Positions 21,174 to 31,013 of a stretch of DNA of 64,000 nucleotides are shown piece after piece. The notes below the pieces were generated by a model. The model did no database searches. It worked only from the letters and a program-made list of their open reading frames with translations, and had not been told where the DNA came from. A program made the position numbers and the translations under genes. The stretch spans positions 25,893,001-25,957,000 of the forward strand of contig NC_081818.1 of NCBI RefSeq assembly GCF_030704535.1. The letters run 5' to 3'. Position 1 is the first letter of the stretch; each line of letters starts with the position of its first letter. This DNA comes from Vitis vinifera. Taxonomy: Eukaryota; Streptophyta; Magnoliopsida; Vitales; Vitaceae.

Positions 21174-21243
21174 CTTATAAATACCCACACCGATGTACTC
21201 TGAATACAATGAGACAATTCTTCTTTTTCTTACTTTGTATTTT
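21074..21243 (+). repeat. 3' LTR of the Copia element, 3'-truncated
   Basis: Starts TGATAACC after the purine tract GAGGGGGGA and matches the 5' LTR to TTGTATTTT at 21243, where similarity stops. The missing 25 bases include the expected TATCA end. The next bases, ATACAGAGCTTCATGG, are RLP promoter sequence. Confidence 0.85.
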
Positions 21244-22543
21244 ATACAGAGCTTCATGGTATATCATTTCATCGTTGAAGGGAAACACTAAGCAATTCGC
21301 AGACAAACATGGCTAATACCAGTGCCTCTGTTCAACTTCTTTTTCTTGTCATTATGTCCTCGGGTTTTGTTTTCCATGTAACTCTTCAACCAGGCTCCTG
21401 CCAGGGTGATCACCATGGAGGCTGCATTGAAACTGAGAAGGTAGCTCTTCTCAAGTTCAAACAAGGCCTTACAGATCCTTCTCATCGGCTCTCATCTTGG
21501 GTAGGGGAAGACTGCTGCAAATGGAGAGGCGTCGTCTGCAACAACAAGAGTGGACATGTCATCAAACTCAATCTGTGTAGTCTTGATGATGATGGAACAT
21601 CTGGCAAGTTGGGCGGTGAGATCAGTCTTTCTTTGCTTGATTTGAAATATTTGAATCACTTAGACCTCAGCATGAATAATTTTGAAGGGACTCGAATCCC
21701 AAAGTTCATTGGTTCATTGGAAAGGCTGAGATATCTCAATCTCTCTGGTGCCTCCTTTAGTGGACCAATTCCTCCACAACTTGGAAATCTTTCCAGGTTA
21801 ATCTACCTTGACCTCAGGGAATACTTTGATTTCAACACATACCCTGATGAGTCAAGCCAGAATGATCTTCAATGGATATCGGGTCTTTCTTCTTTAAGAC
21901 ACCTTATTTAGAAGGAATCAATCTAAGTAGAGCTTCTGCTTATTGGCTTCAAGCTGTTAGCAAGCTTCCTTCTCTTTCGGAGTTGCATTTATCTAGTTGT
22001 GGACTTTCCGTCCTCCCTCGTTCTCTCCCATCTTCCAATCTTTCATCCCTTTCAATACTTGTTCTCTCCAACAATGGATTCAACTCCACAATACCCCATT
22101 TGTCACGCCCCAAGACCCACTCCAAAGGCGTGACGGTCATTTCACACTTCAAACCCGAAGGCTTACAGTGTAACCTGACCCAAACAATTATCTTGTAATC
22201 GGAAGTTACCAATTACCAAATACCTGTTCAGAGTAGCGGAACAAAATCTTAAATCCTTAAAATTCAATTTCAATACTAAAACATCCACTATCCAAAATCC
22301 ATTATCCAAATATTTGCAAACTTAAACAATTCAAGTACTATAACAAATTTCAAAATCTCCAAAACTCAACTTTGATCTAACATAAAATTTGAAGGATCAA
22401 TATCCAAATAACTTCCAAATACCAAAAGATCCAAATGAACATAACTAAAAGTTAAACAAAATCCAACATAAAATCCTAAGTCAAATCCTAATGATGATCA
22501 TTCCTCAGCCTATCCATCACTCCTCACCCGAACTAAGGGTACT

Positions 22544-24549
22544 GATTACTACTCAAAAAGTGCTATTTTGTAGCTTGTAATTAATCCTTTTAAACACTTT
22601 TGAGTATTAGTTATTGCCTTTTAACTCAATTAACATGTTAAGGACCCTTGCAATCATTTCTAATCAAATTGTGTAAGTTTTGGTGTTTTTGTTAGTAATT
22701 TGATCACCAAAACAATCCAAGATTGAGGAGAGTTATTTAGAATCCATGGCAAAGCAATGAAGAGCTCAAATTCATGAAGAACCAAGCTTTGGAGCTCCAT
22801 ATCCCTTTGCCAAAGTCGTTCAAAGTATGCAAGGAGAGAAGCAAGGAGAGAGGAAAAACAGAGTGAAGAAAACAGAGGAAAGCTAGCTACAGTATTATTT
22901 TGCACTTTTGGAGCACTTCCCGAAGTCCATTTTCTACATTATATATACCATTTCAAAGCTCAGGAAGTCAAGAATCCAATGCTTCAAACGGTGCATGATT
23001 CAGAGTTGAAACGAAGAAGTTACAGCCACTGCAAGTCAATCACTCTAAAGTATTGCGAAATCAACCTTTTGTTGCGAGAATTTCGCAGCCTTTTTGTACA
23101 GTGTTGTGGATTTCCTCCTGAAGTTTCATGCCGCGATGGAAGCCAAACACCACAAGGTGGAAGCCAACTTAGCAGCCCTGCGAGTTTAACTTGTTGATGC
23201 AAAAATATTTCGCAGACCTCTTGAGTGTCTGCGAAATCTCGCAGACATCATTTTTCACCTGCGAAATGTTCCTGGAGCTTCCCGATATTTTTGCACCGAC
23301 TCTTTTAGATATTTTTCTTCAGATTTTTGTGTCTAAATTTCCATTTTCTCCTTGTATTCAACCACTCATGTAATTCCTTAGCTAGGAAGTATCCAAGGAA
23401 GGGTAAATTACCTTCCTATATAAACTCTCTTGTAAACACTCTCAGAGGACACTGGGAGAAGTATGTAATATAGATATATCATATATAGAATCAGAGAACA
23501 GAGCACTTGCTCTGTTTTTCATATATGCTTGTTTTCTCTTTCATTTTCATTTTCTAGCCAACCAAACTCTGAGGATTTTTCCACAGAGGATGAGAGGCTA
23601 AGCTTTTTGTCTCTTGGAGTGAGGAAAGCCGGGTAAGTTTCCAAATGCATAAATTGGAAGTTTTGTTGTTTTAGTTTTTAATGAAGAGAAAGTGTGACCT
23701 GTTAATGGTTTTTATCTTTTTAGTTAACTTAAAACACCTTAGAGTCACCTGGGTCAACACTTGGTAAGGCAAGTGATTTCCAACCATGGAAATGCACTAG
23801 TTTACCCCTTGCGAGCCTCTGGGAGGTGACTTGAAGGTAGGATTTTCTAGAATTGCCAACACTTGGTAAGCTTTTGGACTCTAAGGAGACATCCATTAGT
23901 TATCTCTTGCGAGCTTGAGAAGGGAAATCCAAGGTTAAAGATCACCTTGAATGGCAAGTGCTAGGTGAGAGGCATGAACCATTGCAAGTTGCATCAGTGA
24001 GAGGGATTTAGTGTTTGAACCCATTAATGGGAAGCATCTGTACAACACCGGTTGGAGAAGGAACTATATGTTAATTCTCTAATGCGAGGAAAAGAAACAA
24101 GTGACCGGAACTCTCCTTTTTGTATGAGGAACCTGAGCCTAGTGATCTGAACTCTAAGAAACATTTTTCTTTGTAGTTAAAATCAGTTACTATTTTTGGT
24201 TAGCTTAAAACCAACCTTTTTCATTCAAACATCTTTATGTTTTCTTTTAAAGCTAACCTTGAAATGAAAAGGCACCAATTCAGCTTTGAATTGATATCAT
24301 TTGTGAAGTGAAAACCCATCCCAGTGGACGATCCTAGAGCCACTATGCTATAGTAGCTTTGTCTTTGCTACCCTAGTATATGGTGTAATAGGTTATAAAT
24401 TTTGTTGATTACTCCCTCAATCAAGGAGCACCAGCTGGACATGAATCAGCTGAGACACCAATTGGGCACGAATCAAATGGCGATGTTGCCGGGGATCGAA
24501 CCCCGAATCAGATGGTGCCATTGCCACTGCCGCTGCTAGGGACGAATCA
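22544..24549 (+). repeat. 5' LTR of the Athila-like element
   Basis: About 2006 bases. A TATA box (CTATATAAAC) lies near 23417-23426. The upstream part carries several TTCGCA/TGCGAA motifs (about 23047-23270). The final ~110 bases contain iterated GAATCA units and a primer-site-like tract at 24478-24504. Confidence 0.9.
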
Positions 24550-24551
24550 AA

Positions 24552-24569
24552 TGGCGCCGTTGCCGGGGA
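24552..24569 (+). other. primer-binding site complementary to tRNA-Asp
   Basis: TGGCGCCGTTGCCGGGGA begins two bases after the LTR, as is usual for Gypsy elements. It complements the 3' end of plant tRNA-Asp(GUC), recalled as ...CCCCGGCAACGGCGCCA. After one further matching T the similarity to the tRNA stops. Confidence 0.88.
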
Positions 24570-24735
24570 TGGTGCCACTTTACAATGATATCACCTTTCT
24601 AGAGTACTTGTGATCTTCATCACAAGTTTGGTGACTTTTCTTTTCCTTTAACTAACTCTTTTTATTTCTTTATTGTTCATATTTTAGTATACCTTTTATT
24701 TAGTTTTTAGTTTACCTTAATTTTCTTTCTTTGAA

Positions 24736-25413
24736 TTGTTATTCTTTTGTTTTCTTTTGTGTTCTCTGTTTTTAATTCACAAATTGCTAGTTGTGCATGC
24801 CATATTGAATACCATAGCAGAGGAAGCCATGAACTTCTTGAGTTATGTGGCTGAATTTTCAAGAGAATGGGGTGAACCAAATGCTAGAGATATGGGAAGA
24901 ATGACGTCTCAACCTAAAGCTAAGGGTGAGATGTATATTTTGAATGACGGCATGGACATGAAGGCAGAGATTGCAGCTATGGAAAGGAGATTGGATGAGC
25001 TAGAAATGAACCAGATGCAAGAAGTGCAAGCCATCTCTCAAACACCATTGCTACCTATGCCTTGTGCCATTTGTCGATCATATGAGCACTTGGGAGAAGA
25101 GTGCCCTACCATTCCAGCCGAGAGGGAAATGTTTGGTGATTGCAACACCTACAATTCCAATTGGAGGGACCATCCAAATTTCTCTTGGAAACCACAGCCA
25201 CATCAGTATCAGCAACCTGCTCAAGCACCACAGCAAGCCTCAAGCCTTGAACAAGCTATGGTGAATCTTAGCAAGTTCGTGGGAGATTTTGTTAGAAAGC
25301 AAGAAGCCATTAATGCTCAAATCAATCAAAGAATTGACAGAGTGGAGAGTACTTTGAATAAAAGGATGGATGAAATGCAAAATGATCTATCTCAGAAGTT
25401 AGATATTCTCTAA
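24736..25413 (+). pseudogene. C-terminal remnant of Gypsy Gag
   Basis: The usable part starts at about residue 28 (AEEAMNFLSYVAEFSREW). A CX2CX4HX4C zinc knuckle, CAICRSYEHLGEEC, lies near residues 110-123, followed by a Gln/Pro-rich segment and a coiled-coil-like tail (INQRIDRVESTLNKRMDEMQ). This order is typical of Athila-type Gag: nucleocapsid, then a helical linker. The capsid domain expected upstream is missing, and the first ~27 residues are a chance hydrophobic extension. The remnant might bind RNA but cannot assemble particles. Confidence 0.8.
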
Positions 25414-25535
25414 GATTCAATCTCAAGGCTTGCCAACCTCAACACAGTACAAGAGAAAGAAAACTCTCCTTCTTAACCTTATCAAAATTCCAAGGGCATC
25501 CATGTAGTCCGGAGGCTCAAGAGGAAGAATCTTCA

Positions 25536-25874
25536 ATGGTGAAGGAAGTTAAAACGGTTATCACTCTGAGGAGTGGTAAAGAGGTTGATCTGCCCACATG
25601 CAAGTTAGAGCATAAGGTAAAGAGTGAAACAGAGAAAGAAAAGAGGGAGGAAATCAAAGGAAAGAAAAAGGGGAAAAACATAGAGAACGATGGCTATGAT
25701 GTTAATGTACATAGAGAACCACAGAGGATAGTCATCAAGGAAGAAAGGATGAAACACATGCCTCCGCCTTTTCTCCAAGCTTTGTATGGGAAAATCATAC
25801 AAACCAAGTCTCAATTGAAGGATGCAAACTTCATATGGGATCCGGGCAAGCTAAATAAGGATCAAATTTTTTGA
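25536..25874 (+). pseudogene. Gag-Pol linker remnant of the Gypsy element
   Basis: Encodes VKTVITLRSGKEVDLP followed by a Lys/Glu-rich stretch and MPPPFLQAL. The ITLRSGK motif is characteristic of the segment between Gag and protease in plant Athila-like polyproteins. A stop near 25413 separates it from Gag, and the frame ends at 25874 without reaching a protease. No pol domain follows. Confidence 0.75.
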
Positions 25875-26119
25875 TGGACTTAGTCTTTCTAAAGACTAGC
25901 TAGTCCATATCTTTTTATTTTACTTTTTAGTTGTTTTAATTTTGATTTCAATGTTTTAATTTGGATTTCAATGCTTTAATTTTGATTTCAATGCTTTAAT
26001 TCTAGTTTGTTTTGATGTAATATAGGCTTTTGGATGATCAAAATCAAGAGGAATTGTAAAGAAATTGAAGGAAGTCTTTCGGAACAAAATCGGAGTCAAA
26101 CGGAGTGAAAATAGGGGAA

Positions 26120-27250
26120 AAACAGGGGTCTGCGAAATTTCGCAGCCTCTACGAAATCGGCACTTTGCTGCGAAACCAGTTTGCAGCCCAATTGCCCTCT
26201 TTGTGAAAATTTTCGCAGCTGCGAAGCAAATTTTGGCACACGAGTGCCACTTCGCAGCACAGGAGCCCCCATTTCGCAGCTGCGAAAGCGGCTGCGAACC
26301 ACCAAAGCATGAAATCCTCCATTTTGCAGGGAAAGCTCCATTTGGAAGGGTGTTTCGCAGCTGCGAAGCCAACTTTTGGCACACGAGTGCCATTTCGCAG
26401 CACAGTACCCTCATTTCGCAGCTGCGAAAATGGCTGCGAAACCCAAAAAAAAAAAAAAAAATTCATTTTTTTTGGCAACAAAAGTCCCATTCCGCAGAGG
26501 ATTTCGTGGCTGCGAAAGCACTTTTGGCACACGAGTGCCATTTTGCAGCACAGTGACCCTCATTTCGCAGCTGCGAAATGGCTGCGAAGTCCCAAAAAGT
26601 GAAAAATCCCAATTTCACAATCGCACCCCCATTTCGGCAATTGTTGGACACATCTCGATCACTTCCCGAAGTTAAAATTATGCATACAATATTTCATTTG
26701 AAATCTTGGGAAGTCACGAGTCCATAGCTTCAAACGGTGCTCGATTTGGATTTGAAACGGAAAAGTTATGGCCGTTTGAAGATGACTGTGCAAACCATGA
26801 GCGGAAATGTCGCAACTCCATTTTGCTACTATTGGACACATTTTTGAAGCACTTCCTGGAGCTCAAATTATGCATACGATATCTCGTTTCAAAGCTTGGG
26901 AAGTCAGGAGTCCAGCGCTTCAAACGGTATGCGATTTGGAGGTGAAATGAAGAAGTTATGGTCGTTTGAAGACAAGCGCGCAAAGTTGAGCGAGAATTTC
27001 GCAACCGAGACACCATTTGGAAGGGTATTTCGCAGCTGCGAAACCACTTTTGGCACACGAGTGCCATTTTGCAGCACAGTTCTCCTCATTTTGAAGCTAC
27101 GATACGGCTGCGAAATCACCTTTGGGCTGCAAAATCACTTTTGAGCTTTGAAATGGCTGCGAAATGATCTCCAAACTTCGAAATGGTTGCGAAATCACCT
27201 CCAAGCTTAGAAATGGCCTGCAAATTGCGAAATTGACTTGTGAAGTGGAG
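26120..27250. repeat. array of TTTCGCAGCTGCGAAA palindromes and GGCAC-ACGA-GTGCC hairpins
   Basis: The 14-mer core TTCGCAGCTGCGAA, a perfect palindrome, occurs at 26212, 26273, 26354, 26415, 26564 and 27029. Several copies extend to 16 bases. Between them GGCACACGAGTGCC, which can form a 5-bp stem with a 4-base loop, occurs at 26235, 26378, 26526 and 27052, giving a period of about 145 bases for the first three. Further half-sites (GGCTGCGAA, TTTCGCAGC) fill the spaces. The array replaces the place where pol would be. Open frames through it are by-products of the repeats. Confidence 0.85.
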
Positions 27251-27299
27251 GGTGATTTGCAAAAACACTTTGCAAAGCCAAGAGAAGTTGCTAAAATGC

Positions 27300-29006
27300 C
27301 AATAGAGCCCTATAACCATGCATATGAAGAGGAGAGCCCTGCGCACCCTGGGATCACACACACTAAGCCTCTCATTCCATTTCTGACCTCCTAAAACCAT
27401 CAGAGCCCATAGCTCCCGCTGAGAGCTCCAGCTGAGAAGACTATGCCACCTAAGGAGACTACCAGAATAGAGGCCAAAGTCCTGATCCAACCCACTCAAG
27501 AGGCCACCACAGACACATCAGTTCCACAAGACCTTACCATTACTTGATCATCTCTTTATTTTTTGGTCTTTACATATTATATTAGTATACATAGCTCCAT
27601 GTTTTAATGTCTTATATTCTAGGATTGGATGTATTACTGATGATGCATCATACATAGATATCATTTTTGTTTAAACTTGTCATTTTTCTATTTCCTCTAC
27701 TCACTAACTCTTATGTTTTTTTTGAAACATGTGGTTTCTCTTATATGACTCATACTCCATGTTACTCAAGAGGTACCACTTCCTCCCTATTTTTCAATCG
27801 CTTTTGTCACATTGAGGACAATGTTTAGCTCGGTTGGGGGGAGAGTTGAGGAAGTAAGTATTGTTAATAATGCTAAGTTATTTTGGTAATTTAGTTGTTT
27901 TTTGCTTAATTTTTAAAATTTTTAAAAGCTTTTATTCTACTCTCCATGATTATTAAGGAAAAATTTTCAAACTAAAATTGGAGAAATTGAATTTTTGTCT
28001 TTTTACTTGACTTAGATTTTGTATTATGCTTATTAAAGTTGATGAATTGTTGAAACTTCTATTGAAGTCAACCTTAGTTCTTCCACTTTAAGCTATCCAC
28101 ACACTGTGCACAATAGGTTCCGAGTATAAGATGAAAAACTATTTCCCTCTTGACTTAGGAAAATTTTAGACTTGGTACCTTTGACCTCATTTAATAGTGT
28201 TGGGACACCTTATAAAAGGCCAATGAGTCTTTGAAGAGAAAAAAGAAAGAAAGAAAAATGTTTGCTTGCCTTGAAACCCGAGCAAGGTCTGAGGGGTATA
28301 TGGTGAAAATCTTTAAAACCTGGTGCCCTAAGCCTTCATTGGTTGGGAGTCACCGACCTCAATGCTCGTTACAAGGGTGGATAGGTGGAGTTTAACATAC
28401 TGTAGGTGCTTGGGTATTAAAATTCATTCTCAAAAGTCCGGGGTAAAATCCGAGGAGTTAGTGGTTGAAAGATCCTTAAAACTTGATGCCCTAAACCTTA
28501 ATTGGTTGGGAGTCATCGATGGACCCCCATTACATGGACAATTTAGAAAAGAATACCTTTAAGCCTTGTACTCCTACAATGAAAAAAATTGTGAAAAAAG
28601 AGGTGCGTTCTTAGCCTATTGGAGGTTGATTAGTTTGCTAAGCTTTGAAAAAGAACTAGGTTGGGGGGAGAGATTAGTTTAACATACTATATTCGGAAGC
28701 TAATAAATAACACTTAGATTTTTGTGGAAGAGTAAGGTTTGATCCTTTGGAAGTGGAAATGATTTTAAAGCTTAAATTTGCATAATGCCTTCTCTTTAAG
28801 AATTGTGATTAGACAAGTTATTTGATAACTCTTGTTGAAGTTTGAGTTTTATTTCTTTAATGTTCCATGTGAAAGTTAGATCATCATGCCACTTGAGAAT
28901 TGTTTTTTTTTTTTTATCAGCATGATGTTGTAAATTATAGTATTGTTTACTTTTATTTTTCTCTCCTCTATTGCTAAGGGACTAGCAATATGTCGGTTGG
29001 GGGGAG
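27300..29006 (+). other. 3' non-coding part of the Athila-like element with three polypurine-like tracts
   Basis: No protein family is recognised. A short peptide-like remnant (MPPKETTRIEAKVLIQP) is visible near 27443. G-rich tracts TTGGGGGGAGAG occur at 27834 and 28661. TTGGGGGGAG at 28997-29006 directly abuts the 3' LTR and is the functional polypurine tract by position. A stretch GAGTCACCGACC / GAGTCATCGATG with common context repeats near 28347 and 28510. Confidence 0.65.
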
Positions 29007-31013
29007 TGATTACTACTCAAAAAGTGCTATTTTGTAGCTTGTAATTAATCCTTTTAAACACTTTTGAGTATTAGTTATTGCCTTTTAACTCAATTAACAT
29101 GTTAAGGACCCTTGCAATCATTTCTAATCAAATTGTGTAAGTTTTGGTGTTTTTGTTAGTAATTTGATCACCAAAACAATCCAAGATTGAGGAGAGTTAT
29201 TTGGAATCCATGGAAAAGCAATGAAGAGCTCAAATTCATGAAGAACCAAGCTTTGGAGCTCCATATCCCTTTGCCAAAGTCGTTCAAAGTATGCAAGGAG
29301 AGAAGCAAGGAGAGAGGAAAAACAGAGTGAAGAAAACAGAGGAAAGCTAGCTGCAGTCTTCTTTTGCACTTTTGGAGCACTTCCCGAAGTCCATTTTCTA
29401 CATTCTATATACCATTTCAAATCTCAGGAAGTCAAGAATCCAATTCTTCAAACGGTGAGTGATTCGGAGTTGAAACGAAGAAGTTATAGCCACTGCAAGT
29501 CAATCACTCTAAAGTATTGCGAAATCAACCTTTTGTTGCGAGAATTTCGCAGCCTTTTTGTACAGTGTTGTGGATTTCCTCCTGAAGTTTCACGCCGCGA
29601 TGGAAGCCAAACACCTCAAGGTGGAAGCCAACTTAGCAGTCCTGCGAGTTTAACTTGTTGATGCGAAAATATTTCGCAGACCTCTTGAGTGTCTGCGAAA
29701 TCTCGCAGACACCATTTTTCACCTGCGAAATGTTCATGGAGCTTCCCGATATTTTTGCACCGACTCTTTTAGATATTTTTCTTCAGATTTTTGTGTCTAA
29801 ATTTCCATTTTCTCCTTGTATTCAACCACTCATGTAATTCCTTAGCTAGGAAGTATCCAAGGAAGGGTAAATTACCTTCCTATATAAACTCTCTTATAAA
29901 CACTCTCAGAGGACGCTGGGAGAAGTATGTAATATAGATATATCATATATAGAATCAGAGAACAGAGCACTTGCTCTGTTTTTCATATATGCTTGTTTTC
30001 TCTTTCATTTTCATTTTCTAGCCAACCAAACTCTGAGGATTTTTCCACAGAGGATGAGAGGCTAAGCTTTTTGTCTCTTGGAGTGAGGAAAGTCGGGTAA
30101 GTTTCCAAATGCATAAATTGGAAGTTTTGTTGTTTTAGTTTTTAATGAAGAGAAAGTGTGACCCGTTAATGGTTTTTATCTTTTTAGTTAACTTAAAACA
30201 CCTTAGAGTCACCTGGGTCAACACTTGGTAAGGCAAGTGATTTCCAACCATGGAAATGCACTAGTTTACCCCTTGCGAGCCTCTGGAAGGTGACTTGAAG
30301 GTAGGATTTTCTAGAATTGCCAACACTTGGTAAGCTTTTGGACTCTAAGGAGACATCCATTAGTTATCTTTTGCGAGCTTGAGAAGGGAAATCCAAGGTT
30401 AAAGATCACCTTGAATGGCAAGTGCTAGGTGAGAGGCATGAACCATTGCAAGTTGCATCAGTGAGAGGGATTTAGTGTTTGAACCCATTAATGGGAAGCA
30501 TCTGTACAACACCGGTTGGAGAAGGAACTATATGTTAATTCTCTAATGCGAGGAAAAGAAACAAGTGACCGGAACTCTCCTTTTTGTATGAGGAACCTGA
30601 GCCTAGTGATCTGAACTCCAAGAAACATTTTTCTTTGTAGTTAAAATCAGTTACTATTTTTGGTTAGCTTAAAACCAACCTTTTTCATTCAAACATCTTT
30701 ATGTTTTCTTTTAAAGCTAACCTTGAAATGAAAAGGCACCAATTCAGCTTTGAATTGATATCATTTGTGAAGTGAAAACCCATCCCAATGGACGATCCTA
30801 GAGCCACTATACTATAGTAGCTTTGTCTTTGCTATCCTAGTATATGGTGTAATAGGTTATAAATTTTGTTGATTACTCCCTCAATCAAGGAGCACCAGTT
30901 GGACATGAATCAGCTGAGACACCAATTGGGCACGAATCAAATGGCGCCGTTGCCGGGGATCGAACCCCGAATCAGATGGTGCCATTGCCACTACCGCTGC
31001 TAGGGACGAATCA
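29007..31013 (+). repeat. 3' LTR of the Athila-like element
   Basis: About 2007 bases, collinear with the 5' LTR, with about 30 substitutions seen by eye. The primer-site-like tract in its last 75 bases (30942-30968) is undamaged, whereas the 5' LTR copy has GATG for GCCG. Confidence 0.9.

Larger units (their letters stand above)
16691..21243 (+). mobile_element. Copia LTR retrotransposon, full layout but coding region decayed
   Basis: A short 5' LTR begins TGATAACCAAACAG (16691), a tRNA-iMet-type primer site follows (16886), then gag, protease, integrase, RT and RNase H in Copia order, a purine tract (about 21063-21073) and a 3' LTR from 21074. The 170 shared LTR bases differ at about three positions. 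The 3' LTR lacks the last ~25 bases of the 5' LTR and joins directly to the TATA region of the RLP at 21309, so no target duplication can be scored. The size (about 4.6 kb) and ~195-bp LTR are typical of small Ale/Retrofit-like Copia elements; that lineage is a guess. It cannot be autonomous because of three stops and two frameshifts. Confidence 0.92.
22544..31013 (+). mobile_element. Athila-like Gypsy retrotransposon, pol deleted, nested
   Basis: Two ~2-kb LTRs (TGATTACTAC...GACGAATCA) flank a 4.46-kb internal region. The 5-bp target duplication GGTAC is at 22539-22543 and 31014-31018, inside the outer LTR, whose other copy (near 48892) has AGTACCTGAAAA uninterrupted. A tRNA-Asp primer site follows the 5' LTR and a G-rich polypurine tract precedes the 3' LTR. 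Only the C-terminal part of Gag and a short post-Gag segment remain; protease, RT, RNase H and integrase are absent. The LTRs differ at roughly 30 positions in 2 kb by eye (about 1.5%), so insertion is fairly recent. The primer type, long LTRs and long 3' non-coding region fit the Athila clade. Confidence 0.88.

Noticed and set aside
26065..26675. Overlapping open frames in several phases on both strands
   Set aside because: They follow from the CGCAGCTGCGAA palindrome array, which lacks stop codons in most frames. The peptides are permutations of the same repeat.
26120..27250. CRISPR-like regular repeats
   Set aside because: This is a plant nuclear retroelement. The repeats are palindromic sites with uneven spacing and the intervening sequence is itself repeated.
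30942..30968. tRNA-Asp gene
   Set aside because: Only the complement of the tRNA 3' end (about 26 nt) is present, at the end of an LTR. There is no acceptor 5' arm, D-arm or anticodon arm nearby.
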